DNA of 64,000 nucleotides from Cytophagaceae bacterium ABcell3 (GCA_030913385.1 CP133159.1:124001-188000); one strand, 5' to 3'; counted from the first letter of the stretch, positions 18,751 to 28,509 are shown. The notes: generated by a model from the letters alone, not told the origin. Program-made: numbers and translations.

Positions 18751-19590
18751 TTATTTGCCTTCTTTTGGCCTTGATATCAATTCCAGAGAATCCCTTTCCT
18801 GTCTTAGGGAATTATCAATAGCATAAACATAAGATAGTTTAGTAAAATCTACAGAGAGCCTGACCCGGATATCATAATCGCTCCTGCCTTGATCTAACTT
18901 GAAGTCCTCTATAGTACCTATCATGACACCAGCGGGGTATATGGCATTATATTCGGAAGTCACGATAGTATCTCCGACAGAGATTTTATGGTGCCTCACA
19001 ACATACAAAAGATTGGCAACGGCAGGGTCAGCGCCATCCCACTCAACAGTACAATCAATATTTTTACCTTTGATCTTAGAGGCCACTTTCATGCCTGAGT
19101 TCAGGAGAGAGACTACAGTAGAGAAGTTATTAGAAACAGCTTTTACCCTTCCCACTACACCACCGGCAGCTATCACACCCATATCAGGCTTAATGCCATC
19201 TTTAGCACCTTTATTCAAGGTAATAAAGTTATTGGCCCTGGCCACAGAATTGTTGATTACCTTGGCAGGGATAAAACTAAATTGATTTTCTCGCAAAAAA
19301 TCAACGGTATCTAAAGAAGTGTTCTGTTCGGATTGCTGATAGCGAATCAATAGTTCTCTCAATTGTGCATTTTCGTAAGCCATGTTTCTATTTACATCCG
19401 TAAGCTTAAAATAGCCGGCCACGTTATTTCTGGCAGAAAGCACCTGACCGGCATAATAATTAGATGTATTAAAGAACGAAGCTCCTTGATAACCATTATG
19501 CTTCACTATCAGCCACAGGCAAAACGTTTCCAATGCAAGGAAAAACAGAAAAGACCTGTGCCGATAAAAGAATTGAAATAAACTATGCAT
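18751..19590 (-). CDS. mreC: rod-shape-determining protein MreC
   Basis: 279 aa. One N-terminal helix (SFLFFLALETFCLWLIV), a coiled-coil stretch (ENAQLRELLIRYQQSEQ, about 73-89), then the two small beta-barrels of MreC with VINNSVARANNFITLNKGAKDGIKPDMGVIA and GVVGRVKAVSNNFSTVVSLL. It links MreB inside the cell to the periplasmic PBP2. It lies nine bases after mreB and abuts mreD. Confidence 0.95.
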   Translation of the reverse strand: MHSLFQFFYRHRSFLFFLALETFCLWLIVKHNGYQGASFFNTSNYYAGQVLSARNNVAGYFKLTDVNRNMAYENAQLRELLIRYQQSEQNTSLDTVDFLRENQFSFIPAKVINNSVARANNFITLNKGAKDGIKPDMGVIAAGGVVGRVKAVSNNFSTVVSLLNSGMKVASKIKGKNIDCTVEWDGADPAVANLLYVVRHHKISVGDTIVTSEYNAIYPAGVMIGTIEDFKLDQGRSDYDIRVRLSVDFTKLSYVYAIDNSLRQERDSLELISRPKEGK

Positions 19591-19599
19591 TAAGAGATT

Positions 19600-20628
19600 T
19601 TATGACATCAATACTGCTTTATAGCTATTAATATCTTTAATAGCTATCCCCGTACCGCGCACGACAGCTCTCAGTGGATCTTCGGCCACATGTATTGGGA
19701 GCTTAGTTTTCAGTGCAAGGCGCTTATCCAGCCCTCTTAATAACGCACCTCCACCGGTAAGATGTATTCCATTGTCATAAATATCTGCAGACAATTCTGG
19801 CGGTGAAATCTCCAACGCCTTCAAAACAGCCTCCTCTATCTTAGAGATGGATTTATCTAAAGCAAAAGCGATCTCAGAATAGCTAACTTTGATTACCTTA
19901 GGAATTCCTGTCATCAAGTCACGGCCACGAATTTCATAATCCTCAGGTGGCGTATCAAGTTCTGTCAGGGCAGATCCCACTTCGATCTTGACCCGCTCGG
20001 CAGAACGCTCACCAATCAGAAGGTTGTGCTGTCTTCTCATATAGTCGAGAATATCTTTGTTAAAGACATCACCTGCCACACGTATAGACTGTTCACACAC
20101 AATACCAGAAAGTGCAATAACCGCAATCTCTGTTGTACCCCCTCCAATATCAACAATCATAGAACCCATAGGCTGCTCAATGTCAATGCCCAAACCAATG
20201 GCCGCAGCAATTGGCTCGTGAATCATATACACCTCTTTAGCCCCGGCATGCTCAGCAGAGTCGCGAACAGCTCTTTTCTCAACTTCAGTAATACCCGAAG
20301 GGATACATATGACCATACGATGAGAAGTAGCGCCAACAAGCTTTTTATTGCTGTCAATCATTTTGATCATGCCCCTGATCATATGCTCGGCAGCATGGAA
20401 GTCAGCAATCACTCCATCTTTAAGTGGACGGATGGTCTTGATGTTCTCATGCGTCTTTTCGTGCATTTGCATCGCCTCACGCCCTATGGCCAGCACTTTG
20501 CCCGAAACTTTATCCAGAGCAATTATAGACGGCTCATCAACTACGATCTTATCTTTATGGATAATTAAGGTATTGGCTGTACCTAGATCTATGGCTATGT
20601 CACTGGTAAAAAAATCAAATAAACCCAT
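19600..20628 (-). CDS. mreB: rod-shape-determining actin homologue MreB
   Basis: 342 aa, full length. Bacterial actin that forms membrane-associated filaments guiding the elongasome. Phosphate-1 motif DLGTANTLI (about 14-22), phosphate-2 VDIGGGTTEIAVIAL, adenosine motif TGGGALLRGLD, and the MreB stretch IREPIAAAIG-like IHEPIAAAIGLG. The N-terminal MGLFDFFTSDIAIDLG is characteristic of Bacteroidota MreB. It heads the mreBCD-mrdA-rodA block, with purH upstream on the same strand across a 130-bp gap that probably carries its own promoter. Confidence 0.97.
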   Translation of the reverse strand: MGLFDFFTSDIAIDLGTANTLIIHKDKIVVDEPSIIALDKVSGKVLAIGREAMQMHEKTHENIKTIRPLKDGVIADFHAAEHMIRGMIKMIDSNKKLVGATSHRMVICIPSGITEVEKRAVRDSAEHAGAKEVYMIHEPIAAAIGLGIDIEQPMGSMIVDIGGGTTEIAVIALSGIVCEQSIRVAGDVFNKDILDYMRRQHNLLIGERSAERVKIEVGSALTELDTPPEDYEIRGRDLMTGIPKVIKVSYSEIAFALDKSISKIEEAVLKALEISPPELSADIYDNGIHLTGGGALLRGLDKRLALKTKLPIHVAEDPLRAVVRGTGIAIKDINSYKAVLMS

Positions 20629-20758
20629 GTTTTATTCTACTTTAAGGATAAGGTTATACCTCTGTCAAATGATAAAAATCAAAAATTAGTTTCAAAAACA
20701 GCATATTTACAAACTGTTTTTTATAAAACGCCCAAAGATCAAATATATTCAATCTGTA

Positions 20759-22285
20759 TTAATGTTTAAAATGTCTCAGACCTGTAAATACCATTGCCAT
20801 GCCTCTAAGGTTACAAAAATCTATAGATTCTTGATCTTTTACTGATCCCCCAGGTTGAATTACTGCTTTAATGCCTGAATTGAAGGCAATTTCTACACAG
20901 TCAGGAAATGGGAAAAATGCATCAGAAGCCATAACTACTTTGCTGTCTAACTTAAAGCCAAATCCTTCTGCCTTTTCAATGGCTTGTTTCAAAGCATCTA
21001 CCCTGGAGGTTTGACCCACACCACTGGAAATTAACTGATCTTCGGTAGCAAGAACAATGGCATTGGACTTCGTGTGTTTACAAATCTTAGCAGCAAATAT
21101 CAAAGCCTTTTTCTCTGCATCTGAAGGAGAAGCAATGGTTACCGTCCTAAGGTCAGAAACCTTCTCTGTCTTCAAGTCTTTGTCCTGCTGAATAACACCG
21201 TTCAACAAGCTCTTGAACTGCACCTTTGGAAGCTGTACGTCTTTTCTTTTTAATATGATTCTGTTTTTCTTAGACTTCAGAAGCTCCAAAGCATCATCAG
21301 CGAAAGATGGGGCTATTAAAACTTCGCAGAAAAGTTTGTTCAACTCTTCGGCAGCAGCCATATCCACTGGCCCATTTGTCACAAGGACACCTCCAAAAGC
21401 AGAGATAGGATCAGCGGCCAATGCCTTTAAATAAGCTTCTTTCACTGTACTGCCCAATGCCACTCCACATGCATTGGTATGTTTAAGAATAGCAAAAGCC
21501 GTTTCCTCAAACTCATCTATTAAGGCAACTGCTGCATCCATATCAACTAGATTGTTATACGACAATTCCTTACCGTTGAGTTTCTCAAACATTTCACTTA
21601 GGTTACCATAGTAATACCCATTTTGATGCGGATTTTCGCCATACCTAAGCATGCCGGTAGTTTGAATACTGCTTTTGAAAGATGGCAGGTCTATATCTTT
21701 GGTAAAATATTGATAAATAGCAGAGTCATAATGAGAAGAAGTGTCAAATGCAAGTGCAGCGAACATTTTCCTGTCAGATAGGTCTGTAGCACCATTTTTT
21801 TCGCGCAAAACATCTTCCAACACCGAGTAGTGGTTTCTTGAAGATAATATTACCACATCCTTATAGTTCTTGGCCGCTGCCCGGATTAGCGAAATACCTC
21901 CAATATCTATTTTTTCGATGATTTGATCATCTGATGCTCCAGAAGCCACTGTTTCCTCAAAAGGATATAGATCCACAATAACCAAGTCAATTTCAGGAAT
22001 ATCAAACTCTGCAGCTTGTTTCTTATCGTTCTCAAGGTCTCTCCTATGCAGGATGCCACCAAAAACTTTAGGGTGAAGCGTTTTGACCCTGCCTCCAAAA
22101 ATTGAAGGGTAACTAGTCAAGTCTTCAACCGCTGTTACTTCCACGCCCAGCTCTTCAATAAACTTTTGGGTACCTCCTGTAGAGTATATTTTGACGCCAT
22201 TTTCATTCAACAAACGTACCAGTGATTCCAGGCCATCTTTGTAGAATACAGAAATTAATGCAGATTTGATTTTTTTGGATTCCAT
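20759..22285 (-). CDS. purH: bifunctional AICAR formyltransferase/IMP cyclohydrolase
   Basis: 508 aa. Catalyses the last two steps of de novo IMP synthesis. The N-terminal cyclohydrolase (MGS-like) domain shows SALISVFYKDGLESLVRLL, STGGTQKFIEELG and GGRVKTLHPKVFGGIL. The C-terminal transformylase domain shows LRYGENPHQ, ILKHTNACGVALG, SNAIVLA and the end FPDCVEIAFNSGIKAVIQPGGSVKDQESI. It lies five bases after purN, so the two purine genes are co-transcribed, and it is followed by mreB, an adjacency I recall from other Bacteroidota. Confidence 0.97.
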   Translation of the reverse strand: MESKKIKSALISVFYKDGLESLVRLLNENGVKIYSTGGTQKFIEELGVEVTAVEDLTSYPSIFGGRVKTLHPKVFGGILHRRDLENDKKQAAEFDIPEIDLVIVDLYPFEETVASGASDDQIIEKIDIGGISLIRAAAKNYKDVVILSSRNHYSVLEDVLREKNGATDLSDRKMFAALAFDTSSHYDSAIYQYFTKDIDLPSFKSSIQTTGMLRYGENPHQNGYYYGNLSEMFEKLNGKELSYNNLVDMDAAVALIDEFEETAFAILKHTNACGVALGSTVKEAYLKALAADPISAFGGVLVTNGPVDMAAAEELNKLFCEVLIAPSFADDALELLKSKKNRIILKRKDVQLPKVQFKSLLNGVIQQDKDLKTEKVSDLRTVTIASPSDAEKKALIFAAKICKHTKSNAIVLATEDQLISSGVGQTSRVDALKQAIEKAEGFGFKLDSKVVMASDAFFPFPDCVEIAFNSGIKAVIQPGGSVKDQESIDFCNLRGMAMVFTGLRHFKH

Positions 22286-22290
22286 TACTC

Positions 22291-22893
22291 TTATCCTTTT
22301 ATACTTTGGGTTATTAATTCGTCAATGATTCTTGGGTAGTGTTGATGCTCAAGGGACTGTACTTTTTTGGCGACCATTTCTGGAGAATAACAGTCTCCTA
22401 TGTCGCAAGCCGCCTGAAAAATAATTTCCCCCTCGTCGTAATTTTCATTTATGTAATGTACGGTTATACCAGTTTGCTTTTCTTTAGCATCCAGCACAGC
22501 CTGGTGTACATACATTCCATACATACCTTTGCCACCATAAGCAGGCAAAAGTGCAGGATGGATATTGATGATTTTACCAGGAAAAGCCTCTAAAAGCCTA
22601 TCAGGTATTAGCCACAAAAAACCGGCAAGAATTACCCAATCGGTTTTTAATGCTTTGAGCTCATTGACAATTACGTCACTATGAGCAAATTCTTCTTTGT
22701 TAAAAACCCGTGTCGGGATATTAAACTTTTTTGCACGTTCTAAAGCATATGCATCCTTTTTATTACACATAGTAGCTACTATGTTCACATCTTTCCTGTC
22801 ACGGAAATATTCAAAAATTTTTTGAGCATTGCTTCCTGAGCCGGAACAAAATACAGCGATGTTTATCTGAGAGTCTTTCACGAAAATATTCAA
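22291..22893 (-). CDS. purN: phosphoribosylglycinamide formyltransferase
   Basis: About 200 aa. Transfers formyl from 10-formyl-THF to GAR in purine synthesis. Motifs: VFCSGSGSNAQKIFEYF, AGFLWLIPDRLLEAFPGKIINIHPALLPAYGGKGMYG with catalytic His, and ITVHYINENYDEGEII with catalytic Asp. No ATG is available: the frame opens with TTG at 22893 and has GTG at 22881. GTG gives a protein starting VKDSQINIAVF. Either start leaves the active site intact. Directly upstream of purH. Confidence 0.95.
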   Translation of the reverse strand: MNIFVKDSQINIAVFCSGSGSNAQKIFEYFRDRKDVNIVATMCNKKDAYALERAKKFNIPTRVFNKEEFAHSDVIVNELKALKTDWVILAGFLWLIPDRLLEAFPGKIINIHPALLPAYGGKGMYGMYVHQAVLDAKEKQTGITVHYINENYDEGEIIFQAACDIGDCYSPEMVAKKVQSLEHQHYPRIIDELITQSIKG

Positions 22894-22915
22894 AAGACAA
22901 ATATAATTATTCTAT

Positions 22916-23791
22916 TTATATAAATATCATGCCCGCAAGTCCTGAAAGCATAATAATCTTACACAAGACGCTAACTTTATGAAATTCTTTGATAGTATCA
23001 GCATTTGACAACTGATACAGCAGGTAGCTTACAGGAAAAATTACCAAAACAATCAGCGCTACAAATAGTTGACTGCTGATAAAAAACGAAGCATAAAGTA
23101 TAAAGGAAAGAAAAATTCCGGAAATTATGAAAATGAAATTTCTGGTACGCCTTATCCCCCACAAAACAGGAAGTGTTTTGCAGCCAAAAGAGGCATCTCC
23201 CCTTGCATCTTCCATATCTTTAACAATTTCACGTATCAAAGATATAAAAAATGCAAAACCTCCATAAACCAGTGCATGCGCCAGCCCAGCCTGAAAATAG
23301 TACGATGGCAAAACGACGGCTACCCCTGTCAATAAAGCTACCACAAAATTGCCGCTAAACGGCTGACGCTTCAGCTCATTGGAGTATAACCATAGAGCAC
23401 CCCCGCAAGCTATATTAATAAGCATGATTCTCCAATTTAAAGCTGCCCCCAAAAGCACCCCTGCTACAGTAAACCCCAAGTGGGCCACCATGGCTATTCG
23501 GCGATTTAGGTACCTGCCAACTACAACTTTCTGAGGCTTGTTTATGATGTCTATTTTTACATCATAATAATCATTGATAATATACCCTCCCGCAGCTATT
23601 GATACCGTAGAACATACCAAAATGAATAAATCAAAAGAAAACAACGTTTCTAAGTGCGGAAGGTATTTTCCTACTATAAAAAGGGCAACAAAATACTGAC
23701 TAAGGGCTATAATAACAAGGTTCTGCAAACGCACGAGACGATAAATAACTCTAAGTACATATCTTAGATGTTTAAGTAAGTTATTTTTCAT
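22916..23791 (-). CDS. UbiA-family prenyltransferase (geranylgeranylglycerol-phosphate type)
   Basis: 291 aa, eight to nine helices. First aspartate-rich motif NDYYDVKIDIINKP (about 69-82), second motif around REIVKDMEDARGD (about 187-199). Bacteroidota members with this gene neighbourhood are commonly annotated as geranylgeranylglycerol-phosphate geranylgeranyltransferase; the true prenyl acceptor is unproven. It lies between the KdsC-like phosphatase gene and purN on the same strand. Confidence 0.85.
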   Translation of the reverse strand: MKNNLLKHLRYVLRVIYRLVRLQNLVIIALSQYFVALFIVGKYLPHLETLFSFDLFILVCSTVSIAAGGYIINDYYDVKIDIINKPQKVVVGRYLNRRIAMVAHLGFTVAGVLLGAALNWRIMLINIACGGALWLYSNELKRQPFSGNFVVALLTGVAVVLPSYYFQAGLAHALVYGGFAFFISLIREIVKDMEDARGDASFGCKTLPVLWGIRRTRNFIFIISGIFLSFILYASFFISSQLFVALIVLVIFPVSYLLYQLSNADTIKEFHKVSVLCKIIMLSGLAGMIFI

Positions 23792-23961
23792 GAGTCTCTT
23801 GCAGCCCTATTTTTAAGGAAATGATTTTCGATCTTAAATTACAACATAAAACAATCTAGTAAAAGAAACCTGAAAATTTTAGATAAGCTTTCCCCAAAAA
23901 TCATATATATATGTATAGGTCAACTATTTTCCATATGGCGCAACAGAGCTTTGTCCAGCAA

Positions 23962-24462
23962 CTACCAGTTTTCAGGTGTCCATTTACCTTGCGCTTTCAT
24001 GACTTTTTCTATTACATCGCGCACAGCTCCTCTACCGCCATCTTTTGGGCTGATGTAGGAACAAATAGGTTTAATGTCTTCTGCTGCATCATTAGGGCAA
24101 GTTGGCAGCCCTGCCAGTTTCAACATTTTATAGTCAGGAATATCATCGCCCATATAGAGGATGGACTCATTATCTATTTTCTTACCTTTAATATATTCAT
24201 TAAAGACCTTAATCTTATCCTTTACACCCATGAAAATATCCCTAATGCCGAGAAACGTTAACCTGTTTTTGACCCCTTCTTCAAAACCACCAGTAATAAT
24301 AATAATGTTATATCCGTTCTGGACAGCTTTTTCTAAAGCATAGCCATCCTTAATATAGAACCTACGTGCATGCTCGCCATTAGCATAAGACACAACGCTG
24401 CCGTCTGTTAACACACCGTCAACATCAAGAATAAAGGTAGAGATTTTACTGAAATCAGCCAT
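23962..24462 (-). CDS. HAD-family phosphatase, KdsC-like
   Basis: 166 aa, the length of KdsC (3-deoxy-manno-octulosonate-8-phosphate phosphatase), a capless HAD enzyme forming tetramers. Motif I ILDVDGVLTDG (about 11-21), motif II ITGGFEEGV where KdsC has the TGR form, motif III lysine in VKDKIKVF, motif IV YMGDDIPDYKML, and a KdsC-like tail GGRGAVRDVIEKVMKAQGKW. A role in KDO synthesis for lipid A core is likely but could also be a related sugar acid. Same strand as the DUF2520 gene upstream (33 bp). Confidence 0.85.
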   Translation of the reverse strand: MADFSKISTFILDVDGVLTDGSVVSYANGEHARRFYIKDGYALEKAVQNGYNIIIITGGFEEGVKNRLTFLGIRDIFMGVKDKIKVFNEYIKGKKIDNESILYMGDDIPDYKMLKLAGLPTCPNDAAEDIKPICSYISPKDGGRGAVRDVIEKVMKAQGKWTPENW

Positions 24463-24495
24463 AATAATAGGATTTACAGTAAATGTAGGAGAAAA

Positions 24496-25272
24496 TTACT
24501 CCTTTCTCAATAATCGTTTGGTCAAAATTTTATAAAGGTCTTTCAACGCCGGCTGGCCTGATAAATAAGAAAGGTGCTTCTCCAACGTTTTCACATCTTT
24601 GCGAACGGCTGGCCCTGTTTGCGCTTCGGCAGGAGATAAAAGAAAAGCCTTTTCCATTGTTTCTGCAATCAAAGGCTTCAACACATCAAATGGCAGGTTT
24701 GCCTGTTTGAGTATATTATCAGAAATGCCATATAAATGATTGGTAAAATTGCAGGCAAAAACTGCTGCCACATGCAGAGAAAGGCGGTCAGCAGATGATG
24801 CTCTATAAATATGCTTACTGACAGCACTTACCAATATTTCAATTAATTCATATACCTGCTCATCAGACCCTTCTAAAAAAAAGGGTACATTATCCAACTG
24901 AACAGCCTTAGACTTAGAAAAAGTCTGCAATGGATACATAACACCAAATTGCTTAATACCATCAAGTACCTCAAGGGGAGCGGTACCTGAAGTGTGCACA
25001 ACTATAGAATGGTCAGGAACTTGTAATTGCGCTACTACTTCCGAAATGTAATCGTCGGGTACGGCAATAACAATAACATCTGATTTACTGGAAGAAAAAT
25101 CTGGACAGTCTAGTGCAATGGCATCATAAAGCCTATGCGTTAAGTTTTGGGCATGGTCTTTATTTCTGCTGTATATTTCTTCTACTTTAATACCAGCATT
25201 TTCAAAAGCCGGTGCCAGATTCCATGCTACGTTTCCGGCACCGACAAAAGATATTTTATATGAGGCGGGCAT
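24496..25272 (-). CDS. Rossmann-like DUF2520-domain protein
   Basis: 258 aa. N-terminal NAD(P)-binding Rossmann motif FVGAGNVAWNLA (about 9-20) and a C-terminal helical DUF2520 domain (HVAAVFACNFTNHLYGISD, SPAEAQTGPAVRKD) related to the 6-phosphogluconate and ketopantoate reductase C-domains. The fold predicts an NAD(P)H-dependent reductase of unknown substrate. The start codon overlaps the ccmF stop (TAATG), showing tight coupling to the cytochrome maturation cluster. Confidence 0.88.
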   Translation of the reverse strand: MPASYKISFVGAGNVAWNLAPAFENAGIKVEEIYSRNKDHAQNLTHRLYDAIALDCPDFSSSKSDVIVIAVPDDYISEVVAQLQVPDHSIVVHTSGTAPLEVLDGIKQFGVMYPLQTFSKSKAVQLDNVPFFLEGSDEQVYELIEILVSAVSKHIYRASSADRLSLHVAAVFACNFTNHLYGISDNILKQANLPFDVLKPLIAETMEKAFLLSPAEAQTGPAVRKDVKTLEKHLSYLSGQPALKDLYKILTKRLLRKE

Positions 25273-27827
25273 TACTCCAAGCCTTTGTCTCTCATTTTAG
25301 CGAACTCAGTATACCTTCTATAAACAGCCATACCTATACCCAACATAAGTACTAGAGTTCCAATCCATAGCACATTGATAAGTGGTTTTTCAATGGCTTT
25401 TAAGATGATATAATCCTTTTGCGTAGTATTTACCTTAAAGTGGAACTCTCCCGTCTCGGTATTTACATTCACAAGAGTAATTTTTAAACCAAGGTCTTCA
25501 AAAACTTCAGGTATCTGCCCAATCATTTCATCCTTAACAACAAACATAGGCTCTGCAACAATGTCCTCGTCAGTTTTTAAGATGGCAAGTTTAGACTTAA
25601 CGGCAAACTCCTTTTCATTGAACGTAAGTCCAGGAAGGTCTTTCTCTAAATCCACACCTTTAAAGACAGTGATATAGTCATTCCACACAACAGTATCGCC
25701 TACCTGCAGGTGATAGTCCTGATCTTCGCTCCACTTTTTATCATCATCTGCTACCGGAATAGAAGACACGTGGGTATACAGGTCTTTTCCAAAATACCTT
25801 TTAATATCAGGCGAAGCCAAAAGCCCCATCTGAGGGTTTATCTGAGCTCTTGGGAAAAGTGTAAATACCTGCCCATTGTCTTTACGGTACTCTACTTCAA
25901 AATAGATGTTTTCGCCATAAATGTTAACGGTATCCCCTTTGCTGAAAAGCTTCTTGTCCTTATTATAAATATCTTTTTTGGCCAAAACTATATCCGCATC
26001 CATCGTTTCAACAAAGGCATTTTTAGGGAAGAAACCAGACATCCCTCTAACCTCAAGCCTCGGGCCTTTGTAAATAAGCTCATAGTCGTCCATGCGCATC
26101 GCTTCATTTCTCCACAAAAGGACGTTTTCCTGATTCATCTGATCAGAAAACTCTTTGGAATAAAGCATACCTGAGTTATTTAGAGAAATAACCTTAGAGT
26201 ATCCTGATGAAAACAAGATCCCTATCAGCATTAGGCCTACACCAATGTGGGCAAAAGCACCGCCAGCCAGTTTGTAGTTGTTTCGGAAGACATTATATAA
26301 AATAGAGCCATTGCACAAAACAGAAAAGACTGCTGCGGTAGTCAATAAGATGTAGGAAAGCTGAGAAAGCTCTGCAAAAAAGATAATAGCACTAGAAACT
26401 ACCAATGTCAAAATCAAAGGAATGGCAATAGCATCCCATAGTTTTGCTGGGTTCATTTTTTTCCACCAGAAAAACTGTCCAATACCAGAAAGAATGGCAA
26501 TACCAATGGCAAACCATATCTGCCAATTGCTATAGTAGATTTCCTGATCTGCTGGCGGAGCTATGTTAGACTCACCGCCAAAAGCTTTTATGATGGCATT
26601 GAATACAGGAATAGAAGTTGTGTAAATAACCTGGAATGCAGCAAGGCAAAGCACTGAAATACCTGCAAAGACCCAGAATTCACGAGAATATACCGTTGTT
26701 TCTTTCTCAGTAACCGGAAGCGCTTTCCATCTCCATGCGATCATAAAGATAGATATAAAGACAAAGAACAACAGGTATATGAGCAACTGTCCGCTAAGTC
26801 CTAGGTCAGTAAAAGAGTGTACGGAGGCATCGCCTAATATACCGCTACGTGTCAGAAACGTAGAGTATAAAATGAGTATAAAAGTAGTACAAACAAGAAT
26901 GACAGACAGTTTTAAAGCGCTACCACTGTTTTTGAAACTAATCATTCCATGAATACTACCAATCAAAATCAACCAAGGCACGTAAACAGCATTTTCTACC
27001 GGATCCCAGTTCCAATAGCCACCAAAGTTAAGTGTTTCATAAGCCCAGTAGCCACCCATTAAAATACCAGCACCTAAAGTAATAGCTGCAAACAACGCCC
27101 ATGGCAATGCCGGCCTAATCCATTCTTTATATCTTTTTTGCCACAGTCCTGCCATACAATAAGCAAAAGGGACTAAAGTAGCGGCAAAACCAAGGAAAAG
27201 CACCGGAGGGTGAATAACCATCCATATATTTTGAAGCAACGGATTCAGCCCGCTTCCATCTTCTGGAATAAAATCAGGGTTACTGACAAAGACCGGCAAG
27301 TCTGCCATCTGCTCTCGTAACAAGACAAAAGGCGAACTACCTATTTTAAGATCTATCAAAGGAATAACCGCACCAATAACCATAGAGGCCAGAAATGCCT
27401 GCACAGCACAGAATATGGTCATTACTGGCGTTTCCCATGTTTTATTGACTTTAATAAGTACTACCCCTAACAAAACATGCCAAAACATCCACAGCAAGAA
27501 GCTACCCTCTTGCCCTTCCCAGAAGGCAGAAATCATGTAGTAAAAAGGAAGTGTTTGGGAAGAGTGACTCCAAGCGTAATGGTATTCGTAATAATGGTTG
27601 CTGATAATCACATACAGTGATGTCACCACCCCCATAACAGCAACGGCATGGATGTAAAAAAAGACTCTGGCAAATGATCGCCAGCTTTTTAATTTATCTT
27701 CATTATCCAACGATGCTGATTTTTCCAGAACAGTAGAACGGAAAAATGCAATAGTTGCAATTACGGCGGAGAGGAACGCAGTAAGGACAAGAAAGTGCCC
27801 AACGTCCCCAATAATAGATCTAAACAT
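25272..27827 (-). CDS. ccmF: cytochrome c heme lyase subunit CcmF
   Basis: 851 aa. Large multi-span protein of the CcmF/CcsA heme-handling superfamily. The WWD-type heme-binding motif appears as GGYWNWDPVENAVYVPW (about 269-285), with QEGSFLLWMFWHVLL and VIHPPVLFLGFAA (His ligands) upstream. A large periplasmic domain (about 560-800) follows, and the last helix precedes RYTEFAKMRDKG. It attaches heme from holo-CcmE to CxxCH apocytochromes. It is 12 bp after ccmE in the same transcript. Confidence 0.94.
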   Translation of the reverse strand: MFRSIIGDVGHFLVLTAFLSAVIATIAFFRSTVLEKSASLDNEDKLKSWRSFARVFFYIHAVAVMGVVTSLYVIISNHYYEYHYAWSHSSQTLPFYYMISAFWEGQEGSFLLWMFWHVLLGVVLIKVNKTWETPVMTIFCAVQAFLASMVIGAVIPLIDLKIGSSPFVLLREQMADLPVFVSNPDFIPEDGSGLNPLLQNIWMVIHPPVLFLGFAATLVPFAYCMAGLWQKRYKEWIRPALPWALFAAITLGAGILMGGYWAYETLNFGGYWNWDPVENAVYVPWLILIGSIHGMISFKNSGSALKLSVILVCTTFILILYSTFLTRSGILGDASVHSFTDLGLSGQLLIYLLFFVFISIFMIAWRWKALPVTEKETTVYSREFWVFAGISVLCLAAFQVIYTTSIPVFNAIIKAFGGESNIAPPADQEIYYSNWQIWFAIGIAILSGIGQFFWWKKMNPAKLWDAIAIPLILTLVVSSAIIFFAELSQLSYILLTTAAVFSVLCNGSILYNVFRNNYKLAGGAFAHIGVGLMLIGILFSSGYSKVISLNNSGMLYSKEFSDQMNQENVLLWRNEAMRMDDYELIYKGPRLEVRGMSGFFPKNAFVETMDADIVLAKKDIYNKDKKLFSKGDTVNIYGENIYFEVEYRKDNGQVFTLFPRAQINPQMGLLASPDIKRYFGKDLYTHVSSIPVADDDKKWSEDQDYHLQVGDTVVWNDYITVFKGVDLEKDLPGLTFNEKEFAVKSKLAILKTDEDIVAEPMFVVKDEMIGQIPEVFEDLGLKITLVNVNTETGEFHFKVNTTQKDYIILKAIEKPLINVLWIGTLVLMLGIGMAVYRRYTEFAKMRDKGLE

Positions 27828-27839
27828 TTACTAAGTTAT

Positions 27840-28256
27840 TTAATATCCGGCTTTTACTTCATTTTCTTCATATTTAGACGGACACTTTAGAAGAATCTTA
27901 TCCGCCACAAATATATCGCCTCTTGCACTACCTACAATTACAACCTGTTCAGACCTTTCTATATCTTGAGGTTTAGGTTGGCCATATTGCACAATAGTTT
28001 CCCTATTCTTATTGTCTACAAGTACAAACTCAAAGAAGTTCGGATCCATTTCAGGCCTATATTTCATGCCTTGAATGTTGCCTTCACTATCTTTCTTAAG
28101 CTGCCCAACCACGTGCACCTTGGCACTACTGCCACTTTCAGCCAAAGCAAAAGCTTCGCCGAAATCTACATATTGGCTAGTGTTTCCAGAGGTAGAAACT
28201 ATTATAGAAATAGCTATACCAATAATTACAACGGCAAGAATATGAGACTTTTTCAT
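27840..28256 (-). CDS. ccmE: heme chaperone CcmE, CxxxY variant
   Basis: 138 aa. One N-terminal anchor helix (ILAVVIIGIAISIIVST) and an OB-fold domain (VHVVGQLKKDSEGNIQG, FVLVDNKNRETIVQYG, QVVIVGSARGDIFVADKILLKCPSKY). Proteobacterial CcmE binds heme through His in HxxxY; here that position reads CPSKY, the CxxxY form described for archaeal and deltaproteobacterial 'System I*' proteins. The C-terminal tail is short. It overlaps the ccmD-like gene by four bases and lies 12 bp from ccmF. Confidence 0.9.
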   Translation of the reverse strand: MKKSHILAVVIIGIAISIIVSTSGNTSQYVDFGEAFALAESGSSAKVHVVGQLKKDSEGNIQGMKYRPEMDPNFFEFVLVDNKNRETIVQYGQPKPQDIERSEQVVIVGSARGDIFVADKILLKCPSKYEENEVKAGY

Positions 28257-28507
28257 ACGTATTCGGGGTTATCGACGTTCTTTTCAACCTTGCTGATCCT
28301 TCTGTCCAGAATGAACAGATAAAGCGCTATTCCTAGAAAGATCAACAGCATTACAGCAACTACTACAAATATCTTACCATCTTCTCTAAAAGTGTCAGCC
28401 ATTTCTACATGTGAAGACGATTGACCAGGAGCGCCTGCCCCAGGATGCTGCCCAAATGCCGTAAAGCTGAGCATAAACATCATTATTATGTACAATAACT
28501 TTTTCAT
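28253..28507 (-). CDS. small CcmD-like membrane protein
   Basis: 84 aa. Signal-peptide-like start (LLYIIMMFMLSFTAFG), a Gly/Ala/Pro linker, then a single helix (FVVVAVMLLIFLGIALYLFILDRRISKVEKNV). The helix followed by RRI-S-K-V-E is the pattern of CcmD-like proteins that stabilise CcmC-CcmE in the heme transfer complex. Position between ccmC and ccmE supports this; the sequence alone would be weak evidence. Confidence 0.7.
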   Translation of the reverse strand: MKKLLYIIMMFMLSFTAFGQHPGAGAPGQSSSHVEMADTFREDGKIFVVVAVMLLIFLGIALYLFILDRRISKVEKNVDNPEYV

Positions 28508-28509
28508 GA

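Noticed and set aside
23911-24261. 116-codon plus-strand frame
   Set aside because: Antisense to the KdsC-like phosphatase gene with intact HAD motifs.
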